Shown in pieces: positions 8,037 through 16,922 of a stretch of DNA of 64,000 bases. Both the position numbers and the translations under genes were made by a program. The stretch comes from an uncultured Eubacteriales bacterium (GTDB lineage Bacteria > Bacillota > Clostridia > Oscillospirales > Oscillospiraceae). Location of the stretch: positions 7,137 through 71,136 of the forward strand of contig URDK01000003.1 of assembly GCA_900546485.1 (NCBI GenBank). The letters run 5' to 3'. The notes below the pieces were generated by a model. The model made no database searches, had not been told where the DNA came from, and saw nothing but the letters and a program-made list of their open reading frames with translations. How positions within the stretch are numbered: position 1 is the first letter of the stretch; every line of letters begins with the position of its first letter.

Positions 8037-10400
8037 TTACTTGCGGATACCCTCCAGGAAGCGCTTCACCATGACGCGGACCTCCTGGATCTTGTACTCG
8101 TTGTTGCGGATGGGCAGGGCGCCCTCGACGGAGAGCTCCGCGGCCTTGGCGATGACCTCGTCGGTCAGCTCCTTGCCGGCGAGATACTCCTCGACCTTCG
8201 TGAGCTCCACCGGCACGGGGGCCACGCCGCCGAGCACGAGGCGGATGTCCTTGCCGCCGGCCTTGTAGCTCGTGGCGAGGGACACTATGGCGAAGTCTAG
8301 GCTCTTGCGGATGCGGAACTTCTCGTAGTGGGTCACAGCCTCGGCATCGGGCTTGACGACGATCTCCTTGACGATCTCGCCCGGCTCGAGCTGGTCCTTG
8401 GTGTCAAGGTGCTCGGTAAAGAACTCGGAGGCCTTTATCGTGCGCTTGGTGGTGACGATGTCGGCGTCGAGCAGCAGCAGCGCGGGGCTGATATCGGAGG
8501 CGTTGACGGAGTAGCAGCCGCAGTTCATGCAGCGCTTGGCCTCGGCCTCGGCCGCCTCCCGGCTGATGGTCACCGTGTCCTCGCGCTCGAGATTGCGCTC
8601 CTCTACCGGGATGCTGATGTCCTTCACGCCACGGTGCAGCTCGGCAAAGCTCGGGTCGAACTTCAGGAAGCCCTCGTGCTTGTACACCGGCTTCGCTATC
8701 CCCACGCTCGCGTTTATCGCCTCCGCCGCGTTGCGGCCCTGGCGGATCGCAGAGATGACCGTGCTCGGGCCGGAGACGATGTCGCCGCCCGCGTAAACGC
8801 CCTTGTGGCTCGTCGCCTGGCTCTCCTCGTCGACCACCAGGCGGCCCCTCGCGCTCGCGTAATCACCCAGGAAGCTCAGATCGACCTGCTGGCCAGCCGC
8901 CATCAGCACGCTGTCCGCGTTCACTATCGTCGTCTCGTCCTCGTCGTAGTGCAGCACCAGCTTGCCCTTCTCGTCGCGGGTGTAGAAGGTCCGCTTGAGC
9001 TCCATGCCCGTGACCTGGCCGTCCTTGTAGAGCGCGCGCTTCACGCCCCACTGAGGCATGATCTGCACGCCCTCCTCCTTGGCGCGCTCTATCTCCTCGT
9101 GGGAGGCGGTCAGCTCGTTCTCCGGCTTACGGAAGATGAGCGTAACGCTCTTCGCACCGAGCCTCTTTGCGGTAACGGCGACGTCCATCGCGACGTTGCC
9201 GCCGCCGATGACGATGACGTTCTCGCGCTTTTTCTTGTTCATCCACTTGTTGACCTCGACCAGGAACTCCAGGCCGAACTCCGTGAACTCCTCGCCGTCG
9301 AAGCCCAACACCGGGCGCTTCCATGCGCCGGTGGCGTAGAACACCTTGTCGAAGCGGCGCTCCAGGCTCTCCGCGTCAAAGTCACGGCCCAGCTCCTTGC
9401 CCAGCTCGAAGTCCACGCCCATGCCCTTGATGGCATCGGCGACTTCGTCGACGTAGTGCTTGGGCAGGCGGTAGTTCGGGATGGCGTACTGCAGCATACC
9501 GCCCGCCTTCTCCATCTTGTCGTAGACCGTGACGGAGTGGCCTGCCTTGCGGAGGTAATACGCTGCGGTGAGGCCCGCGGGGCCCGCGCCGACGACGGCG
9601 ACGTTTACGCCGGTCTCCTTTTCAGGGGCCTTGTAGTATACGTCCTTGTGCTGCATGGCGTAGTCGCCCAGTGCGCGCTCGACGGTGTGGATGCTCACGC
9701 AGTCGTCGGCGTTTTTGATGTCCTCGGTGGCCATGACGGTCATGCGGTTGCAGTGGTTCTCACACAGGTGCGCGCAGACGCGGCTGGTGATGGTGGGCAT
9801 CGGGTTCACGCGGTAGAATATCTCCGCCGCCGCGGCCCAGTCGCCCACGCGCAGCTTCTCCATGTACGCGCCGATGTCCGTGTTGTTCGGGCAGCCGCCG
9901 GAGCAGCCTACGGCCGTGGCGACCTTCATGCCGCCGAAGATGGAGTGGAAGCGGCTGTCGCCCTTGAGGGCATAGCACTCAGCGCCGCCCTTGCGGGCGC
10001 AGTTGAGCGCGCCGCCGCTGCCTTCGGGGTAGCGGTAGAACCAGCAGCGCACGTCCTGGCAGATGTTGCCGCCGATGGTGGCCTTGTTGCGCACCAGAGG
10101 GGAGGCCACGGAGTGGGCGGCCTCGCGCAGGACGGCGGGCAGCTTCCCGGAGGCCTCGACGTCCTTGAGCTTGGTGAGCGCGCCTATCTTCACGGTCTCG
10201 TCGCCCTCTATGTACTCGGCGCCCTCTATGCTCTTGAGGTTGACTATCTTGTCCGGATAAACCGGCTGTATGCGGGTGCGCAGCTCCGTCATGAGGTCGG
10301 TGCCGCCGGCCATTGCGAGGTTATCCACCTTGCGGCCGTCCGCCAGCTCCCTCGAGGCCTCCTCGAAGGTCTTGGCATTCACATGCTTGAATTCCTGCAT
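8037..10400 (-). CDS. Molybdenum hydroxylase FAD subunit with nested GltD-like oxidoreductase
   Basis: The 787-residue protein is a nested fusion. Residues 1-160 are the FAD-binding domain of xanthine-dehydrogenase-type medium subunits (AGGTDLMTEL; ATIGGNICQD), including a 4-hydroxybenzoyl-CoA-reductase-like Fe-S loop (C114, C119, C134, C142). Residues about 163-610 are a complete GltD/Nfn-like module: a Cys-rich N-part (C166, C170, C209, C213, C217), GAGPAG at 271-276 and a second Rossmann motif (VIGGGNVAMD) near 397. At 624-629 (CMNCGC) the FAD-subunit sequence resumes (SVNASDISPALLLLDADIV) and ends with the CO-dehydrogenase-flavoprotein C-domain. Usual length of the subunit is about 290-320. 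It lies 13 bp after the large subunit. Direct NAD(P)H coupling is inferred. Confidence 0.88.
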   Translation of the reverse strand: MQEFKHVNAKTFEEASRELADGRKVDNLAMAGGTDLMTELRTRIQPVYPDKIVNLKSIEGAEYIEGDETVKIGALTKLKDVEASGKLPAVLREAAHSVASPLVRNKATIGGNICQDVRCWFYRYPEGSGGALNCARKGGAECYALKGDSRFHSIFGGMKVATAVGCSGGCPNNTDIGAYMEKLRVGDWAAAAEIFYRVNPMPTITSRVCAHLCENHCNRMTVMATEDIKNADDCVSIHTVERALGDYAMQHKDVYYKAPEKETGVNVAVVGAGPAGLTAAYYLRKAGHSVTVYDKMEKAGGMLQYAIPNYRLPKHYVDEVADAIKGMGVDFELGKELGRDFDAESLERRFDKVFYATGAWKRPVLGFDGEEFTEFGLEFLVEVNKWMNKKKRENVIVIGGGNVAMDVAVTAKRLGAKSVTLIFRKPENELTASHEEIERAKEEGVQIMPQWGVKRALYKDGQVTGMELKRTFYTRDEKGKLVLHYDEDETTIVNADSVLMAAGQQVDLSFLGDYASARGRLVVDEESQATSHKGVYAGGDIVSGPSTVISAIRQGRNAAEAINASVGIAKPVYKHEGFLKFDPSFAELHRGVKDISIPVEERNLEREDTVTISREAAEAEAKRCMNCGCYSVNASDISPALLLLDADIVTTKRTIKASEFFTEHLDTKDQLEPGEIVKEIVVKPDAEAVTHYEKFRIRKSLDFAIVSLATSYKAGGKDIRLVLGGVAPVPVELTKVEEYLAGKELTDEVIAKAAELSVEGALPIRNNEYKIQEVRVMVKRFLEGIRK

Positions 10401-10413
10401 CTTCGCTCCTCCT

Positions 10414-12711
10414 TTAACCTTCTTTGAGGGCCTGCAGCACGTTGACCGGTGTCGCAGGGTACTTCATATACGGCTTGCCTATGGCGTTGCCTATTGCCAT
10501 CGCAATGGCGGCCGCGCCCGCGGAGCCGGAGATCTCACCGACGCCGACAGCCTTGAAGCGCGAGATGTTCGGCTGGCTCTCCTTGATGACAAGGTCGATG
10601 GGCGGGAACTCGTTGAAGGGACGCCACTTGTAGTCGATGAGGTTGTTGGTCATGATGCGGCCGGTGTAGAAGTCGTATATCGTCTCCTCAAAGGTGCCGG
10701 TGTCCACCATGGCGGAGCCTATGGACGCCTGCAGCTGCATCTCGCAGGCCTTCGGGTCGATTATCTGGCCAACGTCGGTGCCTATGAGCTGGCGGAGCAG
10801 CTTGGCCTCGCCCGTCTCGACGTCGACTTCCATCTCGACAAAGTTGATGCACATGTTCGGCTGCGCATAGTTGGCCTTCCAGCGGCCAAAGCCGGTGATG
10901 GAGGTGGAGTACGGGATGATCGCGGCCCAGGGCAGCTTGTTTTCGGGCTTGTTGCTGACCCAGACGAAGCCGTCTTGCGTCTCAATCTCATACGGCGAGC
11001 AGCGGAACACGGCGGCGGCCATAGCCTGCAGCTGACGCAGGGCGTCCTCGGCGGCGCGGGTGGCGGCGGTGCCGGAGGTCAGGGTGCCGCGGCTGCCGCA
11101 GAGGCCGAACTCGACGGGGTTGTCGACGGTGCCGGTGTTGGTAACGGTCACGGACTCGAAGGGGACGTTCAGCACCTCGGCGACCATCTTGGCGCAGGCC
11201 GCCCTCTGGCCCTGGCCGGACTCGACGAGGGACTGGTTGAGGATGACGGAGCCGTTGGTGTGCAGGCGGACGATGGCCTCAGAGTTGTCCTCGCCGACGT
11301 CGCCGTTGCCGTGGATGGAGACGCCGACGCCTATGCGCTTGGAGCCGTTGACGGCGGTGGGCTTGTACCAGCCCTTGAACTTCTCCTTCCAGCCGAACTT
11401 CTCGGCTGCCTCAAGGATGGCCTGACGGTAGTCGACCTCGTGGCAGGTCCACCAGTTGCAGTCACGCCACATGTAGCGGTCGCCCGCACAGACGAAGTTG
11501 TCGTGGAAGAACTGCACCGGGTCGAGGTTCATGTCGGCCAGCATGTGGGCGATGACGGGCATCATGGCGCTCTTGAGCTCCTGGCCGCCGAAGCCGCGAA
11601 CCGTGCCGCAGGAGATGGTGTTCGTCGCGTACATGCAGGTGTCGATGTCCCAGTTCTGGCACTTCGCCAGGGCGACCTGCATCTCGCCCAGGCCGACGGC
11701 GGTTATGCAGTAGCCGGCGTCGTCGGTGTAGCCCGGCATGACGTACCAGTGGCCCTTCACTGAGGTCATGATACCGTCCTTGATGGAGAAGCGAGCAGTG
11801 AAGCGGGAGCCGAGGCGCATCTCGTGGATGGTCAGCTGGTCCTCCTTGTTCATGCGGAAGCGGACGGGGTGGCCGGTCAGGCGGGAGAGCAGCGCCGTGT
11901 AGAGGCACATCAGCGTCATCTCCTGCTTATTGCCGTAGGATCCGCCAACGTTGAAGACGCGGGTCTCAATGACCACGTCCGCAGGCATGCGGCCGACGTC
12001 GGGCGGCATCTTGGGCACGCGGTCGGACTGCGCCGTGGCCCACATCAGGTACTTGTTGTTGATGTCGTCGTAGTACATGATCATCTCGGGCGGCTCGGGT
12101 GCGAGGGGTGAGGGATTGGTCTCGAAATAGCCGGTGCCCTCGTAGACGTAGTCGGCCTCCTCGCAGGCCTTGTCGCAGTCGCCGCGCTCAACGGAGAAGA
12201 GCATCTTCTCGTCGCCGAAACCGAGGTCCTTCTCGTAACGGTTGTTCTCAAAGAAACCGGGGTAAAGCTGGGCCGCGCCGTCGGCCTTGGCCTGCTCTAT
12301 GTCGAACACGGCGGGCAGGACCTCATATTCGACCTTTATGAGGCGGATGGCCTCCTCGCAGAGTTCCTCGGTCTCAGCCGCGACGAGGGCGACGCAGTCG
12401 CCGACGTAGCGCAGGTGCTGGTCGCAGACCTTCTTCACCGGGGGCAGGCCCTGCAGGAACTCCTTGGAGAACTCGGGCTGGTTCTTGTAGGTGACAACGG
12501 CGTAGACGCCGGGCAGAGCCTCGGCTTTGGACGCGTCGATGTCCTTTATGATGGCATGGGCATAGGGGCTGGGCATCAGCTTCGCGTGGAGCATGTCCTT
12601 CATTTTGAAGTCGTCGAGATATATGCACTTGCCGGTGACTATCTCGCGGGCATCCTTCCTGGGGCGGTACTTACCGATATGACGGTATTCGGGCTTTTTC
12701 GGAGTGCTCAT
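10414..12711 (-). CDS. Molybdopterin-binding large subunit of a xanthine-dehydrogenase-family hydroxylase
   Basis: The 765-residue subunit binds the molybdenum cofactor and catalyses hydroxylation (or its reverse) of a heterocycle, aldehyde or aromatic CoA ester. The sequence has the N-terminal a/b hammerhead domain (DAREIVTGKCIYLDDFKM), the cofactor-binding segments (VGGSYGNKQE; GTVRGFGGQE), and the C-terminal GVGEISGSAG containing the conserved catalytic Glu. Its start overlaps the stop of the [2Fe-2S] subunit by 4 bp. The frame has no internal UGA, so it is not a selenocysteine protein. The substrate is not predictable; the FAD subunit's Fe-S loop leans toward the hydroxybenzoyl-CoA-reductase side of the family. 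Confidence 0.9.
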   Translation of the reverse strand: MSTPKKPEYRHIGKYRPRKDAREIVTGKCIYLDDFKMKDMLHAKLMPSPYAHAIIKDIDASKAEALPGVYAVVTYKNQPEFSKEFLQGLPPVKKVCDQHLRYVGDCVALVAAETEELCEEAIRLIKVEYEVLPAVFDIEQAKADGAAQLYPGFFENNRYEKDLGFGDEKMLFSVERGDCDKACEEADYVYEGTGYFETNPSPLAPEPPEMIMYYDDINNKYLMWATAQSDRVPKMPPDVGRMPADVVIETRVFNVGGSYGNKQEMTLMCLYTALLSRLTGHPVRFRMNKEDQLTIHEMRLGSRFTARFSIKDGIMTSVKGHWYVMPGYTDDAGYCITAVGLGEMQVALAKCQNWDIDTCMYATNTISCGTVRGFGGQELKSAMMPVIAHMLADMNLDPVQFFHDNFVCAGDRYMWRDCNWWTCHEVDYRQAILEAAEKFGWKEKFKGWYKPTAVNGSKRIGVGVSIHGNGDVGEDNSEAIVRLHTNGSVILNQSLVESGQGQRAACAKMVAEVLNVPFESVTVTNTGTVDNPVEFGLCGSRGTLTSGTAATRAAEDALRQLQAMAAAVFRCSPYEIETQDGFVWVSNKPENKLPWAAIIPYSTSITGFGRWKANYAQPNMCINFVEMEVDVETGEAKLLRQLIGTDVGQIIDPKACEMQLQASIGSAMVDTGTFEETIYDFYTGRIMTNNLIDYKWRPFNEFPPIDLVIKESQPNISRFKAVGVGEISGSAGAAAIAMAIGNAIGKPYMKYPATPVNVLQALKEG

Positions 12712-13214
12712 TCCTCTACCCCCTTCTTAGACAGTTTTTCGAGAGCGTCCAGCACATGATAGTGGCTGATGCAGCGGCAGTAGTTTCCGGAGAGCGCCTC
12801 CGCTATCTCCTCGCGGGTCGGGTGCGGATTGTGGTTGAAGAGCGCGCGGGAGGTCATGATGATGCCCGGCGTGCAGTAGCCGCACTGGAAGGCGTACTCG
12901 TCGATGAAGGCCTGCTGGATGGGGTCCAGCTCGTTCGTCACGGGGTCCTGAAGCCCCTCGATGGTGGTTATCTCCGCCCCGTCGCACTCGACCGTCAGCG
13001 TGATGCAGGAGGCCACGGCGTCGCCGTTCATGATGACCGTGCAGCAGCCGCAGGCGCCCTCGGAGCAGGACTCCTTCGTCCCGGTGAGGTCCAGCCTGTT
13101 GCGGAGAGTCTGACAAAGCGTCTCGCTCGTCGGAATCTGGCCGAATTCATGACCAATGGCAAAGACATACTTTCTGCCGTTTATGGTCATTGAAACAGTG
13201 TTATTGTCTGCCAT
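12708..13214 (-). CDS. [2Fe-2S] small subunit of molybdenum hydroxylase
   Basis: This subunit of about 168 residues carries both iron-sulfur clusters of the family. The plant-ferredoxin-type site is CSEGACGCC plus a later Cys (near residues 45-66). The helical C-terminal site is QCGYCTPG plus GNYCRC. It passes electrons from the Mo centre to the FAD subunit. The start at 13214 (MADNNTVSM) has an AAAGGA ribosome site; the frame extends 49 codons further upstream but those residues do not look like protein of this family. It is the first gene of the operon. Confidence 0.92.
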   Translation of the reverse strand: MADNNTVSMTINGRKYVFAIGHEFGQIPTSETLCQTLRNRLDLTGTKESCSEGACGCCTVIMNGDAVASCITLTVECDGAEITTIEGLQDPVTNELDPIQQAFIDEYAFQCGYCTPGIIMTSRALFNHNPHPTREEIAEALSGNYCRCISHYHVLDALEKLSKKGVEE

Positions 13215-13272
13215 GCTTTCTAGTCCTTTCTCAAAGTTGTGTGCAGCCTGTGCGCTTTCTGAGTCGTTAAAA

Positions 13273-13301
13273 GAATAACATGCCCCTCTGTGATGTCTCA
13301 A
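13273..13301 (-). promoter_or_regulatory. Putative promoter of the molybdenum hydroxylase operon
   Basis: On the minus strand TTGAGA (13301-13296) and TTATTC (13278-13273) are 17 bp apart, about 60 bp before the first start codon. The -10 box is poor, which would fit control by the operon's Crp/Fnr-type activator. Confidence 0.45.
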
Positions 13302-13354
13302 GGCCGTGGATGTAGCCCACACTACACCGCCATAGAAAAATTTACCCGTCGTTC

Positions 13355-13383
13355 TTGACATTTGGAGGCTCTGCGTTTAAATA
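13355..13383 (+). promoter_or_regulatory. Promoter of the FkbM-type methyltransferase gene
   Basis: TTGACA (13355-13360), a 17-bp spacer and TAAATA (13378-13383) lie 30 bp upstream of the GTG start. Confidence 0.65.
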
Positions 13384-13413
13384 GTAGTAAAGAAATCCGG
13401 GGGTCGAAGGGCG

Positions 13414-14262
13414 GTGTGCGGCTTGAGCGAATGTAATATACTGCCAGACACGGTGCGTGCAAAGCTTACCGACGAGAGCTCCTGCATCCTCTTTGACGGT
13501 CTGCTCTCGGGCTCGGAATTCGAGCTTGGCAGGGCTGTCGGAGAGTATTTCCGCTCCGCTCCGGCGCAGGTGCGCGCCGACTCGCCCGAGCTGTTTTCCG
13601 TCGTTGAAAGTGCCATGGACACGGGCATTTCCGGTCAAACTCGCGATTTTTACCTCGGTCTCGGCGCTGTGCCGGAGCCCTTCACGGATATATGGAGCTG
13701 CGGCTTTGCAAGCGACGTCATATGCCTCGGTCCGGACGAGCTCTTTGTGGACGGCGGGGCCGGCGACCTCTTTTCCTCACACAGGTTTGCAAGGCTGACA
13801 CATGGTAAATACAGGGCTATCATTGCCTTCGAGCCCGCTCCTGAGAGTTACCGGTGCTGTTTGACGAACAGCTCTCTGTTTGACGAACGGCTCAGGCTCT
13901 ATCCCCTGGCGCTCAGCTCGCACTGCGGGAGGCTTAGCTTTGCCGAGCGCGGGCCGGACTCCAGGTTAGACCAGAACGGGGAGCTCACCGTCGAGGCCGT
14001 AACGCTGGACTCTGCGCTGCACGGAGAGGCGCCTAGCTTCATAAAGCTCCACCTTGAAGGCGGCGAGCTAGACGCCGTGGAGGGCGCGGCGGAGACGATA
14101 CGCCGCTGCGCACCGCGTCTCGCCGTTTGCCTGCACCGCAGCTCCGACGCGCTGCACATACCGGCGCGGCTGCTCGAGCTGTGTCCCGATTACCGCTTCA
14201 CATTCAGGCACTACTCCAGCAGCGTGACAGAGACCGTGCTCTACGCCGTGGCCGAGAAATAA
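13414..14262 (+). CDS. FkbM-family methyltransferase
   Basis: The 282-residue protein contains the FkbM SAM-dependent methyltransferase core. The SAM-binding strand is ELFVDGGAGDLFSS (near residue 109), the second acidic strand is IIAFEPAPESYRCC, and the C-terminal core is FIKLHLEGGELDAVEGA, corresponding to the family's IKxDxEGxE motif with His in place of the usual Asp. FkbM enzymes O-methylate sugars or polyketides. The GTG start at 13414 fits the promoter just upstream. The gene stands alone and ends at a perfect terminator. Confidence 0.78.
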   Translation: MCGLSECNILPDTVRAKLTDESSCILFDGLLSGSEFELGRAVGEYFRSAPAQVRADSPELFSVVESAMDTGISGQTRDFYLGLGAVPEPFTDIWSCGFASDVICLGPDELFVDGGAGDLFSSHRFARLTHGKYRAIIAFEPAPESYRCCLTNSSLFDERLRLYPLALSSHCGRLSFAERGPDSRLDQNGELTVEAVTLDSALHGEAPSFIKLHLEGGELDAVEGAAETIRRCAPRLAVCLHRSSDALHIPARLLELCPDYRFTFRHYSSSVTETVLYAVAEK

Positions 14263-14263
14263 A

Positions 14264-14288
14264 AAATGGCCCCGGATCGGGGCCATTT
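14264..14288. terminator. Bidirectional terminator
   Basis: An 11-bp stem (14264-14274 with 14278-14288) with a 3-nt loop and A/T flanks separates the convergent methyltransferase genes. Confidence 0.85.
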
Positions 14289-14304
14289 TATACTCGCTAT
14301 CTGA

Positions 14305-14982
14305 CTATACGCGTCCGACCAGCTTGATGAGCGCGAGCTCCTGATTGAACTTTACGCGCTCGAGCTCCTCCTCGCTCACGTTCGGGGAGTAGATGGTCAT
14401 CCACTCCTTCCAGGCGCGTTCGGTACACTTGAGCTGCTCGCAGAGCTCCACAGCGACGCCCTCGCTCTCGAACCAGTGCTTCCACTCGTGAGCATACCAG
14501 AACACCGGGTTTTCGTTGCCGTCCTCTCCCTTGGCAAGGCTCTCGTCGCGGCCCAAGAGGACAAAGCCGACCTCGGCGCCCTCTCTCAGCAGCGGGCGGA
14601 GCTTCTCCTCGAAGAAGCCGGCCTCCATGCCGAAGTTGTGGTAGGCGTTGACGCATACCAGCGCGTCAAAGGCGCCGTGCGGCACCGGCAGCGCTGCGGC
14701 GTCGGCCTGTATGGGAAATACCGCGTCCTCCAGGCCCTGGTCGCACAGCATGTTGCAGGTCTCGGAGGCGTATTCGTTTTTGTCCACGGCATAGACGCGG
14801 ACGCCGTATTCCTTCGCCATGAACACGGATGAGAGGGCGCGGCCGCAGCCCAGGTCGAGGACCAGCATCCCCGGCTCCAGATGCATGCTCTCGGTCAGCT
14901 CCTCCGTCAGATACAGCGCGTTCGGCCCGGCCATGCATTTGCGGACGAGGCGTTTATCATATTTCTGCGAGCGTTCAAGCAT
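14305..14982 (-). CDS. SAM-dependent class I methyltransferase
   Basis: This protein of about 225 residues has the class I SAM-binding motif MLVLDLGCGRALSSVFMAKE near residue 40, the acidic residue after strand 2 (VYAVDKNEYA), motif II (FPIQADAAALP) and the post-II segment FDALVCVNAYHNF. The substrate is unknown; the YHNF post-II segment resembles small-molecule or cyclopropane-type methyltransferases. Start 14982 (MLERSQKYD) has a CAGGAG ribosome site. It is convergent with the FkbM-type gene but unrelated to it. Confidence 0.82.
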   Translation of the reverse strand: MLERSQKYDKRLVRKCMAGPNALYLTEELTESMHLEPGMLVLDLGCGRALSSVFMAKEYGVRVYAVDKNEYASETCNMLCDQGLEDAVFPIQADAAALPVPHGAFDALVCVNAYHNFGMEAGFFEEKLRPLLREGAEVGFVLLGRDESLAKGEDGNENPVFWYAHEWKHWFESEGVAVELCEQLKCTERAWKEWMTIYSPNVSEEELERVKFNQELALIKLVGRV

Positions 14983-15084
14983 AGGACACACTCCTGTACA
15001 AGTAGAGTGTTTATATTTTATCAATATTCCCCGCCGAGTTCAACGTCCAGGATGTAGCCTGGGCAACATTGGAGGTAAAAGCGT

Positions 15085-15447
15085 ATGGAAAGAATAGAGC
15101 TGAAGGTAAACTCCTCAGCAGAGCCGACCGAATTCGTGGACAGCATGTGCGAGCACGTCCCGGAGCTCAAACAGCGCTGGACGGAGAGCCTCGACGCCGC
15201 CCGCAACGCCATGCAGGACACGCTGGAGCTCCCGCCCTGGTCTCTGAGCAAAAAGCCCTCAAAGAACTTCCAGGTCGTCGGCATGCTCTACAAAACCGTC
15301 TGCCCCTTTCTCAGGGAAAACGAGTATCCCAGGAAGGTAATACTGAACTGTCTGAGTGAGGACGACGCGACGATGTACAGGCAGATATACAACTTCTACA
15401 TTCCCAACACCAAGGCCGAGCGCATGAACAACGGAGCCTGGGACTGA
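15085..15447 (+). CDS. Hypothetical protein
   Basis: This 120-residue cytoplasmic protein is not recognised. It is mostly helical by composition, with two Cys (SMCEHVP, KTVCPFL) and no membrane segment. A perfect GGAGGT ribosome site precedes the ATG, which supports real expression. It is a single gene between a divergent methyltransferase gene and a convergent tocopherol-cyclase-like gene. Confidence 0.6.
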   Translation: MERIELKVNSSAEPTEFVDSMCEHVPELKQRWTESLDAARNAMQDTLELPPWSLSKKPSKNFQVVGMLYKTVCPFLRENEYPRKVILNCLSEDDATMYRQIYNFYIPNTKAERMNNGAWD

Positions 15448-15454
15448 AAGGTCC

Positions 15455-16354
15455 TCAGGCTCCGCTCTTTTCGGCGTATTCAAAACCGGCGCAGTTATCG
15501 GTGTGCTCCAGTATGGTCTCCCCGTCCCTTGTGAGGCAAAAGCGCAGGCCCGAGCTCAGGCTCTCGTGCACGGTGCGGCCCATGCTGCCCCTCACGGGCG
15601 CGCGCAGCGGCTTTGCGCCGGAATCCAGCAGCTCCACCTTCAGCAGCCAGCGTCCCTGACGGATGACCGCACCGCCGCAGGACCAGTGCTCGACCCTCGC
15701 GCCCCGGTAGGTGGCGAGGCGGTATTCGTGTCCCTCGTGCACCAGGGCACAGATGCAGCCGGTAAAGCTGCCCAGCAGCATAGGTATGGTTGCTACGGAG
15801 AGCATGAACCCCCCTCGCTCCGGCCCGCCCCAGGAACACTGTGCCCAGAGATATGAGCTCGGGAAGGAGCGACCGCGGTCGGTCTCGATGTAGCCCGTCC
15901 CTCCGGTGAAGTCCAGCGTCCGACCGTTTATGCTCAGCGCGCCCTCAAGAGAGTGCGACATACTGATGACGCCGTGACTGCACTCCATACACGGAACGTA
16001 GCTGAAGGGTCCCATTATATCGGAACAAAGGCGCGAAAACGCTCCAAAACCCACCGCTCCGCGCAGCTTGAGACCATCTGCGTCGATGTTCACGCGCAGG
16101 CCCTTTTCCGTAAAAACATTCTCACCTGCACGTATGCGCAACCGCTCCTCGCATGCACTGAAGTCCGCCGCCGGGTACTCAAGCCACCAGGAGCCCTCCC
16201 GCGAGATGACCTGAAGCGACGCGCTGCGCCGGTGTGCATCGTCCTGATGCAGCGCGGGTATGAGAGCCAGCGCGTCGCCTCCGCGGGTCTGAAGCTTGAA
16301 ATACCAGCCTTCAAAATACGCTCCGCACCGCTTTTGGTGGCAGAATTTTTCCAT
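15455..16354 (-). CDS. Tocopherol-cyclase-like protein
   Basis: This protein of about 299 residues has the hallmarks of the tocopherol cyclase-like family: YFEGWYFKLQ near the N-terminus and GYIETDRGRSFPSSYLWAQC in the middle, then a beta-rich C-terminal half. In plants and cyanobacteria the family closes the chromanol ring of vitamin E, but homologues are scattered in anaerobic Firmicutes where that pathway is absent, so the bacterial role is open; lipocalin-like binding of a hydrophobic ligand is plausible. The start at 16354 overlaps the end of the upstream gene's frame by a few bases, so the two are probably co-translated. Confidence 0.75.
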   Translation of the reverse strand: MEKFCHQKRCGAYFEGWYFKLQTRGGDALALIPALHQDDAHRRSASLQVISREGSWWLEYPAADFSACEERLRIRAGENVFTEKGLRVNIDADGLKLRGAVGFGAFSRLCSDIMGPFSYVPCMECSHGVISMSHSLEGALSINGRTLDFTGGTGYIETDRGRSFPSSYLWAQCSWGGPERGGFMLSVATIPMLLGSFTGCICALVHEGHEYRLATYRGARVEHWSCGGAVIRQGRWLLKVELLDSGAKPLRAPVRGSMGRTVHESLSSGLRFCLTRDGETILEHTDNCAGFEYAEKSGA

Positions 16355-16358
16355 AATC

Positions 16359-16793
16359 TCAGAGGAATTCCCGGATGTCGATGGTGAGCTTTTCCTCAAG
16401 ATTGATCAGCCTCTTGGCGATGTCCTTGGAGACCTCATCCGCCGCGGTGTACTCGTTGAGGTACTTGTTGAGGGACTTGACTCCCATGTTGCAGCCGTCG
16501 GTCATGAGGTCTGTAATGGTCTTGTCGGAGTCGTCGATGCTCATTTTGACGCCCACCTTCATCCAGGACATCCCTTTAGCGACCGGATTGGGCTCCTTGC
16601 CCTCGTCATGGTACTGGCACAGGAGGTTGTTTATCTCACTTTTGAGCTTTTCGTGCTCTGTCTTGCAGTCTATGAGCAGCTGTCTGAGCTTCTCGCTGTG
16701 AACGCGGTCAAGCACGTCGTCGATCGACGCCACGCCCATCTTGACCCCAGCATCGCACTCCCGCAGCAGCTTTATGGTATCCTGTTCGATCAT
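16359..16793 (-). CDS. Hypothetical four-helix protein
   Basis: The 144-residue protein is all-helical by composition, with an amphipathic heptad-like pattern (DRVHSEKLRQLLIDCKTEHEKL) and a C-terminal YTAADEVSKDIAKRLINLEEKL. This is reminiscent of ferritin-like or DUF2383-like four-helix bundles seen in Clostridia, but no metal-binding Glu/His pattern is clear. An AAGGAG ribosome site precedes the start. The tocopherol-cyclase-like gene follows at once on the same strand. Confidence 0.6.
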   Translation of the reverse strand: MIEQDTIKLLRECDAGVKMGVASIDDVLDRVHSEKLRQLLIDCKTEHEKLKSEINNLLCQYHDEGKEPNPVAKGMSWMKVGVKMSIDDSDKTITDLMTDGCNMGVKSLNKYLNEYTAADEVSKDIAKRLINLEEKLTIDIREFL

Positions 16794-16880
16794 ACAAGTC
16801 TCAGCTCCTTAGATAGTATAGACTTAGTGTGAACACCCAGGCGGGATTTATGCCCTATCTTTATCAAATGTATAAAAACT

Positions 16881-16907
16881 GCCCCCTCGATCTGATATCG
16901 AGGGGGC
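16881..16907. terminator. Bidirectional terminator
   Basis: An 11-bp GC-rich stem (16881-16891 with 16897-16907) has T-rich tails on both strands. On the minus strand it follows the flavoenzyme gene that ends at 16923. Confidence 0.85.
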
Positions 16908-16922
16908 TCTGTTTTTAATAAA

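Noticed and set aside
8328..10427. Long 699-residue open frame on the plus strand
   Set aside because: It is antisense to the hydroxylase FAD subunit; its composition (Val/Ala/Arg/His/Leu-rich, no motifs) is typical of the shadow frame of GC-rich genes. The same applies to 10270-11763, 17637-19034, 41053-41619, 43143-44486 and 61089-62054.
10414..12711. Selenocysteine in the Mo-hydroxylase large subunit
   Set aside because: The frame has no internal UGA, and no SECIS-like element is needed to explain it.
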